Source: Rhea pennata (taxonomy: Eukaryota > Chordata > Aves > Rheiformes > Rheidae). From it: 64,000 nt of DNA. The stretch is taken from contig NC_084674.1 in assembly GCF_028389875.1 (NCBI RefSeq), positions 8,961,501 through 9,025,500 on the forward strand. The letters run 5' to 3'. Position numbers and translations under genes: made by a program. Below the pieces are notes generated by a model that saw only the letters and a list, made by a program, of their open reading frames with translations, was not told where the DNA came from and made no database searches. Each line of letters begins with the position of its first letter. Position 1 is the first letter of the stretch. Positions 37,834 to 49,631 of this stretch are shown here, piece by piece.

Positions 37834-40800
37834 GAGGAAAAAAAAAATACCAGCTACTCAAAGTTAAAATAAAGTCTCTCTCCCTCCCTCCCTGTCTCCC
37901 AAGACTACTGTCTATAACATGTTGTTCCTTATAGAAAGTGGGATATGGTGGCATTTGCTTGATTAACTTGCTCGACAAAAGTGACAGCTGCTGTGGGTGC
38001 ATGTAGCTAAGCTGCACAGCGCAGTTCCGCCTTTGTACATCTGTCAGCAAAAAAGGAGGAATAAAGAGTGAAAAGAGACAAATTGGTCCCAAAAGGCAAT
38101 CCATTCAACTCAGGAGGTTTGCTCTATTCAAGCACTCACTGGGAATCTCAAGTGCTAGGTAGCTTATTCAATTTCATTCATTCTTTAGAATGAGCCCACA
38201 AGTGTTTAATTTCTTATTCTGTTGAATAAAAAGGGGGAGCTTTTTTTTTTTTATTGGAAGCATTAATTGTAAGACTAGCTGATCAATGCCTGTGATATTA
38301 ACTCATTGCTTATTTTCTGTTTAGCTCTGTGCTCTTAGATCCACGGCCGCTAAACTTTGTTTCTGTAACACGGGAATGGCTCACCAATTTCTTTGCCACT
38401 GGAAAATCCAGGCACTCTCAGATGCTTAATCCGTAGTCCCCTGAGACTTGGCCCCTGCCAGACTTACTTAGAAGAATGGGTCAAATCGTTAGCAGGTGTA
38501 ATTCAAGGTAGTCGCCAGGTTATTATGTATGCTACCCATTGCCAGTGATAGGACACCACCGACTCAGACTCTCTGCCCCGTGGAGCTGAATAGCAGACAC
38601 TTGCTGCAGATTTGGCCCTCGGTGCTGAAGCAGGGCTCATAGCTCAAAACATTGATGTGTCTTTTGATGACTGTTCCCCAGGGCAGCCTCAGAGGTCCCT
38701 TCTGACAGCAGAGGTGAAAGGAAGGCCCATAAGCACGGCACTATCAAGTACTGTGCAGAGCAGAATGCAGTTTTCGTTGAGGAGTGGGAAGAAAAGTTTA
38801 TGAACAAGTGGGATGGGGATTGCTGTGTGGGCAGGTCTCAGTTTTTGATCCAGAAAACATATGTTTGCAGGGGAGAAATGTTCTTCTTTCTTCTTCATCT
38901 TGTGGCAGAAGGTCCTCTGTTCCCATTTCATAACTGACATGGGCGACTAGAGCTGCACATGCACGTCCAGGGGACCGCAGTGCTTTTCACCCACCTCATC
39001 CTCATCCACCCAGGACCATGGCCACATATCTTAGCTCAAAAGTTGCTGATGCAGTTGTCCCTCCTTTTCCCTCTTTGCGTTACTGACTGCAGTTCAGCCT
39101 TCGGTGAGCCTAGGCGGACGCATGCTTCACCTTCCACAGAAATCAAAACTGATGTTTCCAAAACATTGCCTAATAAATAGCAAGGGCTTAGCTGTCACAG
39201 ACCAGCTAAAATCTAGTTAGCGTAGGACTGGAAATAGGGCAGCAAAAGGTACATTTCTTCTATCCACCACGCTCATCTGTTTAGAACGTCTGGATAGAGC
39301 CAGCTTTTGGAGGACACTCTCAAACGCCCATCCTGTACACTGCTGTGTTCAGTATCTCAGCTCTGCTGTTCAGGCTTGCCAGGAACATCTTCTTTGTTTA
39401 AAGAAAAGGGCAGAAAACTGTCTTTGCCATGAGTCTGTACGCTTACTGTCTTTACCAAGTTTTTATAATTGCCAACGACTGCATAGGGTCACCAGCAAAA
39501 TGTCACTGGGGGAAGGCGAAGAGGAGATCCGCGGTACTCACAGAACTCCAGAGGCACAAGAGTGGTCTCGTCTTTACTGACTCCAAGCAGTCTGGCCTTT
39601 GGCATTCTGGCCTAGGGATGGCTTTGTCTGCACAGACACCATATGCCTTAAGCTACTTCGCTACGCTTGTTGGTCCGTTGGGAGGGCAGCATTTGCTAGA
39701 GCAGATCCTGCTCAAGGAGCATTCAGACCAAGCGAGCTACAAGTGCATGTGCAGAGCTCACCCCTGTAAAGCATAGGCTGAAGCTGCTGTGGCTGCATCC
39801 ATGCCTTCTCCTCAGAAAAGAAATCGGCCAAGGGAGCTGGTTGCCATGAATGCATATGACAACACCAAATACAGACTCAGAGCTCAGAGCCTCGTGTGAT
39901 CAGGAGGGACATGACTCTGGCAGCTGTCGTTTACTGTTGGCAGTTGCAGATCAACACAGCTCCACTGTGCTTTCCATCAGATGAGCTTCTGGCCCATTGG
40001 ATGAGGCCACAAACCCCAAAGAGTCAGTAATTTCCCCCCCCTCCCAGCCCTGATCAGGTCACTTTGAGGGAGAGCTGTTGCCTGAGAGCAGACCCCATTT
40101 TCGCGTTAGACATGAGCCTCGGAGTCTGCCCGTTCCTCTCTCTCCTCCCTTGCTTGTGCTCCCTTGGCTTTGTGCTGCCGGGCCGGGGTGCTGCAGAAGC
40201 AGCCGCCCAGCGTGGTGGCTGCTACCTCTGGAACACCTTGAATTCAAGGGTTCATTTCAAAGCTGCCTTTCAGCGTTTCAAAACAAGGCCGGGTCCCAGA
40301 CAAAGAGAAGCAGGCAGCCGGTGTTTGGCGTTTTCTTGTGCGGTGAGTGTCACAGTTTTAAATAGATTTGCACTGCTTGGATTGGTTCTGGTTGGAAAGC
40401 AAGTACTGAAATGAGAGGTCAGAGGGGAGAGTTACTATGGTAATTGAGTAGTATCACCAATAGTTTTGCTCTTATGAGCATTAAAGCACGTAATAATAGA
40501 CAAACAACAGTGGTTAAAGCAAGCAGGTAGGATTACTATGTTCTTTTGTCAGAAGTATATAATGTCTTGTAGTCAGTTTTAAAGACTTCTCAACCCCCAA
40601 ATCCACCCAGCAGTCACCTGCTAAGTAATTTTGTATGCCTAATCTCTAGCCCTTAACTACAAGCTTTCTGCTAATTTGAGGCAAATGGGTATTTTTGACA
40701 CTAAATAGGGCAGTAAAGAATCCCTGACCTAGAAAAACTCCATTCCAAGGCACTGAGAGCAGAAAAATATTCTTTCAGCAGCCTTGTGAGACCTTTGGAA

Positions 40801-43749
40801 TGACATAAAATAGCTTTGACTAAACTGTGTTGCAGCTTTCGATTAATGGTTTGCAGAAACTTGCTGAACATCCCTACTACAACTTCCCCCATAAAACTTG
40901 TCACTTCAGATTGCCATCAGCCACCACAACAATAATCATTTCATGCCTATTGCTAATTGCAAGCACAGCTGAGGCTCAGCAGGGTGCTCTTGCACAGTCC
41001 CAGGCCTTTATACCAGCCTCAATCTGTTGTATGGCACTTGTTCACACACAAAAAAACTACCAGTAAAGGCAGAAAGAGGCAGAGTCACAGGTTTCTTGTA
41101 ATCCCTCTGCTACCCTGCTGACAACCCAGCCCTATAAGCATTCCTGGGTTTGTCCCACTCTTTACAAAAGCTGAAGTGACCTTAAGCTACTAGTATGTAA
41201 GCTTTTGAATGAAGAATACAGCTCCTTCAGGTGCCTTAAGAAGCAGTGTTGCATCTGGCTTATGAGATTCTGTTTGCAGCACCCCTGGGGTGAGCTGTGG
41301 CTTCCTGTAACATGTAAAATATGAGTGTGAACTCAAGGTTCATGGCAAGGAACAGGAGGTCATGCTTCCATTCAGCTCACACTAAAGAAGATGGGGGTTT
41401 GCAGATGTTCCTGTGTATGTGTAATGACACTACCTCCCGGAGAGCACAGGAACCCAGCATAGGTTTTTGATAAAATGTGCCACACTCAGTGTGTTACTTG
41501 CAGATTTATTCATATCAATTTTTGCAATTTATATATTCAGAGATAAACTTGCTATTTCAGCAACTTATTGATCGTGCATTTAAAGTCAAAAAGGGGGAAA
41601 GAAAAACAAGCAAGCAAGCTTATTGCTCAAGCTGGTTGGGGTGTTACATAGGCAGCCGTCAAAGCCTGCCCCTTGGCACGCTGCAGCTCCTCAAATGCCT
41701 GCTCAGGAGAGTCCCAGCTGGCCTACCTCATTTGCCCAGGCTAGCACCTAGCAATGAGGGCCATCATAAAAGAGAGAAGGAGAACAGGAAAACTAACCTA
41801 AAAGCGGAATTATGAATATCTCTGAAAGAGGAATTCATGGCCTCACAGATAGGATATTTAGTTGTTGTTACTGAGTTCCTTCCTGCTATCATCCTAAGAA
41901 ATGCATTTGTTTGCATTTACTCTGCCCTTCTTGCACAGAAATCGGCAGGGGCTGTGGTGCGACTCTGCAAAAGCCTTATTCACGTCCCCTCGGACATCTC
42001 AGTTAAACGTGCTGTATCCCCTAGGCCGACCAAGCAAGGAAAGGCTGCGCCCTCCATGTCTGTCCCCCACCTGGCACCCCCTGATGTTGAGAACACATTA
42101 TCTACTGGGTGATTTACGGGGATGCCAAGTAGCATCAGTAATGTATGTGCACAGCAGCGAGTTACATGTTGAATTGTGGCCCATTGGCTCTAGGAGCACT
42201 AGTGAAGACCTAATTATTTTTCACAAGAGCTTTGAGAAAAGCTCGTACTTGTATTAGTTACCTTGGCTGTGCCCATGGCACAGCTTAGCTGGTCCTCAGA
42301 CCCCATAAATGTGCCTGAAACATGGTGCACCCACATGGTAAGGCCACAAGCGTGCACGGAAGTCAGTGCTTGGGCTCTGCCTTCTGCACTTGGCACTTTG
42401 GGACAAGCCCCTGCTGGAGTTGGTGCCTCAGGGAGGAGTGTTTCCCCAGCACACAGCCACTGCCCTTCAGCGAGGCGGCTGATGTCCTGGAAGGACCACA
42501 TTGCGCTCTTTTGCCTGAAATGATCACATTTCTGTTCAGGAGCATTTGGTTTTGTTGTTGTTATTGTTTTTTTAATAATATAATCATATGCAAATGTTAT
42601 CATCCGTGGTGGGTTAGTCATGAAATCAGAGGGCTTGTGCATCTTATAGCACATCAACACTGGTGATAGCTACAGGGAACATTTAATTTATGGGCTAACT
42701 TATCTTTTATGAATATGCAGGGCTTATATTCAGCAGTTGGTGTGGGCTCTATGAAATGATGTGACGGTTTTGTGTATCAAGATCAATGAATTATACTGTG
42801 TCTTTTTTCTCATAAACAGAACATCTTTGGAGTAACTTAGCTTTAAGAAATACAGTTCTCTTTGTACAGTCCAAAAGTACTTCTGGCTGAGCCCTTGTTA
42901 GCCAGTAATCAAGAGGAAGAGGGTAAGATTCAGTTCAGAAAAGTTCTCTCCAAAATTCTACATGTTTGAGTGTCTACCAGAAACATAACAGGCTTCATTA
43001 GAAAAGAATGCTTGATTTAGCTTACTCTGAAGGATTTGCAGGGGCAAAACCATGTGCCCTTCTTAAAAGGCAACTGAAAGTTGGTGGGCTGATTGTAACT
43101 GCAGGACATGCTGCTGTGATGGTGTGTTGTGCATGAGTCACTCCAGTCCATGCTTTCTGCTGGCCCTGTCGAAGTGTGAGCAGGCCATAGCACGATAGCG
43201 CAGCTTTGAGCAGCTCCTGGGACACCAGCAGATGTTGTCACCTTGCTAAGTTTGTGCAGTTGTCCCACAGAGGGTCTCGTTTCTCTGTATTTCTAGAGCA
43301 GCATAGGTGTGCATGGCACTGGCCAAACAGAAATGGCAGAAGGGAGTTCTCATCTCATTTAGAGTGACATAAGCACCTGGCAGATGAAGTTATGGAAGAT
43401 CAGACACAGCGGTGGGAAGGGAGAGCATGTGCCTATGTACATATGTTTGGCTTGCTTAGTTCCTCTATGGCATTCAATTTAAAGGATGTGGTGGAAGGAG
43501 GGGATGGGTTAGTGGTCTGAGCATCCATGTGCCAGGTGTAGAAGTTGTCGCACAGCCTTAGGTCACAGCTAATGTCACCTGACAGTATGAGTCATTTGAG
43601 CATGCTAATTGCAAATATGTAGTATTGTAAACATTAATGATTGACGCCTCCTTTTCCTCTCGTGGGTACTTAACATTATGAGGAAAGCTGGGCAGACCCT
43701 CCACTGACAGAGCACTTTGTAAGACCCCACTGGCCATGTTGGTGGGGCA

Positions 43750-43829
43750 GCCTGAGAGGTTGTCCCAATGCTTACAGGCACCCAGGGTGCTCTCTGGGTG
43801 ATATCCAGGGATGCTCTGACCTCTCAGGC
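43750..43829. repeat. Nested inverted repeat
   Basis: The outer perfect 11-bp stem is GCCTGAGAGGT (43750-43760) with ACCTCTCAGGC (43819-43829). The inner perfect 7-bp stem is CACCCAG (43779-43785) with CTGGGTG (43794-43800), closed by an 8-base loop. It could be a small relic transposon or a structured RNA. It lies in CADPS intronic sequence. Confidence 0.75.
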
Positions 43830-44950
43830 TAGTCTGAGGGATTGGGAGGCATAAAAAGCTGGCTTCAGAGCAGCTCCTGGATTTTAGTGCTGCCAGAGGA
43901 CCTGACCCACCCTACCATCATGTCTACTTTTTTGATCAGACCTGTATTAGCTAGTCCCCGATGAGGGCACTTCATTCCACTAACGAGCCCCGAGCTGATG
44001 TCAGGACTTTGAGTAGTAGATAACAGTATCAGTGCTTAATTTCTCTTAAAAAGAAAGCTCATTCTTTCCCATCCAAATTAGTTTCATTTCAGCTGTCAGC
44101 TCTTAACTCTTGCCAGGTCTTTGCTGTGAAGATGAAGGACTAGCAGAAATCGGCCACAAGTTGCACAAGACGTAAGCAGCAAGCAAGAGATTATCTATGC
44201 TTTCTCTTTGGTGATTCTTTCATCCCTTTATTTCCTCCATTTTCTTAGGAGGTGAAGTAGAAATGTAAGTACAGAAACATCTTGGGCAGGTCTTTTTTCT
44301 TGACACAGAAATTAGCCTGCAGAGACTGTCCCGGTGTTCTGCTCTCATCCTTCAGCGACTGGTGGAGGAGAGGAGTTGCCTTTCTCCCTCTTCCCAGGCT
44401 GTGCTTTGCTGGACCTGAGCACTGAAATCAATGAACAAAAGCAAAAGCACTCCCCATCTGGTCCCACAGAAAGCTCTACAGATCTTCCAAGGGCAAGGTA
44501 TATTGAGCTTTATGTGGCAGATAACACAACAATTACTGGACGAGCACAATACGCGTAGGGTTACAGGGCAAAGTATGTTAATCTGTAAGGAACCGCCAAA
44601 GCAAAGCTGCATGCTTCCCCATGCAGCATTACTGTCTGGTCTTCATGGTGGGGTGCCCCTACTTGGTGCCGTGCATTACAGCTTGATTAAGTGTGTTGAG
44701 GGCACATTTTTTTTGTTATGTTGTGCTTGCTTCCTAGTTTGGGCTCATCTGTTTGATTTGGTCAGCCTTTTGCCAGCTCGTGTGCTTGGCTTGTGGGTGC
44801 TTCAGGCCATCGTTGCCTGCAGTCCCTGATGCTCAGTTAAGCCTCTACCCAGTGACAGCTAGTAGTTTTGGAGCCACACTTCCAGCAGTGACATGTGCAA
44901 CCTCATCACAGGCAGAAGCAAGCATCTCTGCCAGTGTTGAAGAGTTGTGT

Positions 44951-45330
44951 GGGGGGGGAGGGTTGGGGGGGGGAATAAAAAGCCACAGTCTTGGATTTGG
45001 GGAATACAGAGGATTTGGTTAGCTTCATTCTTCACGGCAGCACTGGCAGCCGCAGCAGCTAGAAGAGGGATGTTTCTGAGTCAGTGACCCACACCCAGAA
45101 GAAAAGAGGGCAGGAGAAAATAATGCTTGAGCCAGATTAGTGCAAGGTTTTAGTTCAGTTGGAAAGGAGCTGCCTTTCAGACTAACCTCGACCAGAGATA
45201 AGATTTTCTTGGAGGAAGTTTATATATTGGTCTGCTACTCCCCCCCACCTTTTTTTAAAAACTGGCTCTAGTTTAATTTCAGCTGGTCTGTGTTACAGGT
45301 TTTGTGGGGAGGGCTACGGGGGGGGGGGGG
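44951..45330 (+). repeat. G-rich tracts, possible G-quadruplexes
   Basis: G8-A-G3-TT-G9 lies at 44951-44973 and a G13 run at 45318-45330. The first satisfies a simple four-run quadruplex pattern on the transcribed (+) sense. Function in the intron is unknown. Confidence 0.7.
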
Positions 45331-46365
45331 TGCATGTGCTGACTGTGCGTCGGGAGGCGCGATGGTTTTGTGTGGACAGACCACTTCGTAATTAACAACG
45401 GTGCTGAGTGCACTGGGGACATTTTGTGATTCCCCTCGCCATAGTCCCTGCTTCTCCGTCTCTTTAGGGACCACTGCCCACATGGGTGGCATCAGATGTG
45501 CAACGCCAGCCCTGTGCGAGCAGGGCGCTGAACCCCAGCCCACCAGCGACTTCCTGCACTGCAGGGCTGGCAGTCTGCTGCCACACAGCTGCAAGCCTTT
45601 TTCACAGACGAGCAGCAAACTTTCAGCCCTGGAGGGGCCCTGTGAGTTCAGCAGCTTGAAACAAGCTCATTTGTTTGATGCTTTTCCATCTCTCCTAACT
45701 GTGAGGTTAAGCCAAGCATTTCAAGTGCAGCGCAGGCAGGGGTCTGTAGGTGCTTACACCAGTGCATCCTCACCTGCAGCTAAGCCTTGCACTGCACTAG
45801 CCTCCCCTCCGCTCGCCTTCGGGGACCCAGAGTCGCCCTTTGGCTGGTTGTGTTTGAATTTCATGATGGTAAGTAGCTTGAGTGTGGGGCTCACACACTT
45901 ACTGGCAGGACAGTGCTCTTGCTGTGGAAATGAGCTGGAAAAAAAAAAGAAGAAGGAAAAAGTATTGGGCCAAACTCGCACCGGTGCTGGCAAGTTGAGT
46001 CAATGGTAAAGCAGGATTACAAAAGCCTTGCAGCATTGCTAGTGGCCTTTAGCATGGGAAGCAAGCCCTCTTCCTGGGGAGGCAGACGCTAGGACTGTGC
46101 TAAAGGGCTCTCGAGTCCTTCGTATTTAATCAGCTCCCCTCCTCTACCCCTCAAAATAAGATTGTTGTCATAATTATTACAATTTAAAGGCTCATGCATG
46201 GAAATTCTGCAAAAAAGACCCCCCGTAAGTCTGTCATATCCCATTAACAGGCTGGCTAGTGGAAAAGGTTGGTCCTGCCTGTATGCCTGTGTGCAGCCTG
46301 TGTTTGTTCCTGGCACAGCGCGCTCATGTAACGTGCTTGCTGGAGAAGTCTTGTCTCTCTTGCAG

Positions 46366-46470
46366 CAATGGTACACCAGCTCGATGAATGTTGTCTGCAC
46401 CTGGCTGACAGACCGCATGGACCTGCAGCTCCACATTTACCAACTGAAAACTCTCATTAGGATAGTAAAG
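46366..46470 (+). CDS. CADPS: CADPS coding exon, 105 nt
   Basis: The acceptor is CTCTCTTGCAG ending at 46365 and the donor is GTAATCG from 46471. Thirty-five complete codons encode [20 protein letters not shown] followed by [15 protein letters not shown]. It differs from the mammalian sequence I recall by a few conservative changes (N/T, I/V, M/I). This helix-rich segment joins to [10 protein letters not shown] in the last exon. Confidence 0.97.
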
Positions 46471-48313
46471 GTAATCGTCTCCTGTGATTTCGCTAACATC
46501 TTGCTGCTGAAAGGAGCTTGTGTGTGTATGCATGTGTGCGGCATGTTCTCTCAGACAAACTGCAGCCTGCAAATAAATGAAATCGTTCATTAAAACAGTT
46601 TAAAGTGAAGATATTTGTGTGTATGGTATATACAGAAGAATAGACACGAACTTGAAATGTGCAAAGATACAAAATATATGTGTGCAAATAAGAATAAAGT
46701 AACTATTTACATGACAAAAGGAAAAAAAAATCTCTATTGCTGTTCAAACCTACCTGCATAATAAGCATGCCAAAATTAGCCTTTTTATGGGGAAAAAAAA
46801 AGCATGTTGATCACACCATCAAACTCCAGCGTTAAAACGGGTTAAATCAAATAAAAAGTTTTTAACACTGTTTTACTAGAAATATTTAAGCCCGGCTATG
46901 GCTTGTGATTATCGTCAGAATGCAAATGAGGATTGTTCTCATAGTTAATTGAAGTTGTTTCTTTTACAATGGGTGTATATAATCATCTCTAAGAGATCAC
47001 AAAGGTGAGATAACATACCCTGAAAGCAACATTTTTTTCCTTGATTGCACGTGTATCTGTATATATGTGTGTGTGTGTACGCGCCTTGGACTAATGATAA
47101 TTATTTCAGTGTGAAATCACAGTGGTTTACATGAAATAATAAGATCACAGAAGGGGGTAAATACATTTTTGATCATTTTAGGATCTATTTAATGCTTTTT
47201 GGTCTAGTATTTTAAAATGTTTATGGTCTTGTGCACTGAACACATTGAATGCATGAATAAATTAAAAATGAAATGTATTAAATGTGCTTTTGATAACTGA
47301 AGACAACAGGCACAGACAAATTATTTCTACTTATGAGCTAGCCGAAGAAAGCTTTTTTTTCCTTGCACTTTATTTATACCAGTATTACTTTCAGAAGCAG
47401 CTACAACAACAAATCCAAGGACTTCCTAAAATCATAGTTTCCATACAGAGCACAGATCATAATTAAATGAACTACAGCAAAGCCAGAGTTTTATCTCACA
47501 GAGTCAAGAAGTTTTTAAACCTAAATTCAAATACAAATAACTTATCATAATAATAAGGGAAATATAGCCAACCACAGAAATACAACCCCAGTGTCAGAAT
47601 TAGGTGGAAAAAAAAGAGATTTAAGAAACACATGCCGTGTGCTTACGTTTATACATGAACAATTTTCTCTGGTGTCCTGGACTTAGCTTCTTTAATCTCG
47701 ATATTGTACGTAGGATTAGTTAATACATAGCATTCCTGGAATATGTAATCACATCTGCAGTTATAGGAGACAGATAATTCTGCTGCGTGAAGAAAAATAG
47801 CTGTTACTTTCCAGGCAGACGAATGCATCTAGAAGCAAGGAGAGTTAGTCCGAGCGGAGCTCTGCTCTGCTGCTTCGACTTTTGGGCCCCAGTCTAGCTT
47901 ACTTAAAACTCCCTTGAGCAGACTTGCTGACTGCTCCCTTGAGTAGACATCGCTGACCGCTGCGCAGCCCTTGCACAAGCCGCACAGCCGCAGAGGCAGG
48001 GCTGGGGCAGAGAGCCCCAGCTTGGCCTCAGGGCAGCTTTGCATTTGACCTAAAGGGACTTCTGCCACCAAAACGCCACGGCTAGCAGGGACGCCCGTCG
48101 TGAGGCCTCCGCACTGCCCAGGGCAAGGCAAGTCGCCCTCGGGGCAGTTTGGCACGGGCTTGGATTTTCGTGGCAGTGCAGCACCTTCCATTAGTGGCCC
48201 CAACCCTCCAGGCCCGGGGGCCTGGGTTGAGTCCTGCAGTGAAGCAGGGGAGCCGGTGTCCACGCTGACTTCTGTGCTGTCTCCTCCTTCCTCCGTGCCT
48301 CTCCCCGTTTTAG
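46471..48313 (+). other. CADPS last intron
   Basis: A 1.8-kb AT-rich intron that turns GC-richer from 47850 to 48310. An AATAAA at 46572-46577 followed by GT-rich sequence lies about 100 bases after the donor. No RNA or mobile element was recognised. Confidence 0.75.
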
Positions 48314-48493
48314 AAAACGTACCGGGATTTCCGATTGCAAGGAGTGCTGGACTCCACCCTAAACAGCAAAACCTACGAGACCATTCGGAACCGGCTGACG
48401 GTAGAGGAAGCCACAGCGTCGGTCAGCGAAGGCGGGGGCCTCCAAGGCATCACGATGAAGGACAGCGATGAGGAAGACGAAGACGACGACTAG
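48314..48493 (+). CDS. CADPS: CADPS terminal coding exon with stop
   Basis: The acceptor is CCCGTTTTAG ending at 48313 and the stop TAG is at 48491-48493. Fifty-nine codons encode [40 protein letters not shown] and [19 protein letters not shown]. The acidic C-terminal tail is characteristic of CAPS1. In the family this C-terminal segment is needed for dense-core vesicle association. The tail length matches the vertebrate protein as I recall it, so the gene end is complete here. Confidence 0.97.
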   Translation, partial: KTYRDFRLQGVLDSTLNSKTYETIRNRLTVEEATASVSEGGGLQGITMKDSDEEDEDDD

Positions 48494-48908
48494 GAGAAGG
48501 TGGCCTGGAGGTCCAGCTGGGGCAGCCTGGCATCCGTGCATGTACCTCGTCTGTTACTCAGTTAGCCACATTAGGAATTTTTATGTCAGCTCTAAATGCC
48601 CATGAGAAGTTTACCAATACAAATGCCATTTTAGCTGTGTGGTAATAAGATTAGCACCTCTCTTTGATTCATTGGTTTCCTAATTTCATGTCTTTATGTT
48701 CATAAGCAATATGGAGCACCATTGTTTAATACTGTTAATGGAAAACTACATAGAAAACATGCTAGGTGTGTCCCTGTTATAATTAAAGTTTAAACAATGC
48801 TTCATTAATGTACTGTATATACATTGATGGTAAATTGTTGTGAAGATGAGTGAACCAAGTCCTTTCATTTCTTTGTTTCTCTTCTGTGGATGCCAACTGC
48901 TTAAAATT

Positions 48909-48914
48909 AATAAA
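48909..48914 (+). terminator. Proximal CADPS poly(A) signal
   Basis: A canonical AATAAA lies 416 bases after the stop, with a T-rich downstream element 45-65 bases further on. This is a plausible short 3' UTR form. Confidence 0.6.
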
Positions 48915-49625
48915 AAAACAGCTTTGTTTTTAAAAGAAGAACCAGGCAATTACAAATGATTTTTTTGTTCTCTCTGTTCATTTAAAAACAGAAAACAAAC
49001 AAACCCAGACAGCCGTTTGAATCATTCTGCATCCTTGTTAATAAACCAGGCTCTTCCCTTCAATATGCGGTTAACTCCATAGAGGCTACATCCCAAAGGA
49101 TTAGTCATTCTAATTGCCACACCAGATTAATCCTATCATTATGGATATATCACGCCACATTACAAGTCTAAAGCAGTTGTTTTCTGTTGACGTTTGCTCC
49201 TCTAAATGTTACACTTTTGTTTAAATTTCAAATAACTGTGTATGTACAAAGACAACTTTAATTACAATCTTAGACTATACAAATGTGTTTATAATAATAT
49301 ATTGAAAATTTATTTCAGTAGATTGTAATCATAATTTACAATTCCTCTGTTTCACAATGGTTTTTATATATGTCATGTACATTGCATTTTGACCAGTAAC
49401 TGCATGTCCATCAGTCCCGTCTCCAGAGCTTTTACTTTCTGTGTAAAATAGTGATCCATCTTGCTTTTTTTTGCCTTATACAAGCCGACAGTTGTAAAAG
49501 TGTGAGAACTGTGGCTTCTCAATAAATAACTATTCAGATGTCCTAAGAATAAATTATGGAGTCTTTTTATGTCTGCCTTAGAAAGAGAAATTAAAAGCTG
49601 AGATGGAAGAGCCCCCACCTCTCAG

Positions 49626-49631
49626 AATAAA
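49626..49631 (+). terminator. Distal CADPS poly(A) signal
   Basis: A canonical AATAAA is followed within 10-30 bases by a GT-rich downstream element. It is the last of three closely spaced signals and probably marks the end of the long form. Confidence 0.5.

Larger units (their letters stand above)
26206..46365 (+). other. Large CADPS intron (20 kb) with candidate regulatory blocks
   Basis: This is the largest intron in the window. It contains a C13 run (29448-29460), a CpG-rich motif-dense block (31680-32140), a CpG island (33240-33800), a TAAT-rich block (34040-34200), an A26 run (37417-37442), a T27 run (37800-37826), a nested hairpin (43750-43829) and G-rich tracts (44951-44973, 45318-45330). 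A stretch near 38680-38710 faintly resembles a CR1 3' end but is too weak to call. No coding exon or RNA gene was recognised. Confidence 0.7.

Noticed and set aside
38640..38720. Possible CR1 retrotransposon 3' end (CAGAGGTCCCTTCTGACAGC)
   Set aside because: The resemblance to the CR1 tail is short, and the usual terminal ATTCTATGA-type repeats are missing. Too weak to annotate.
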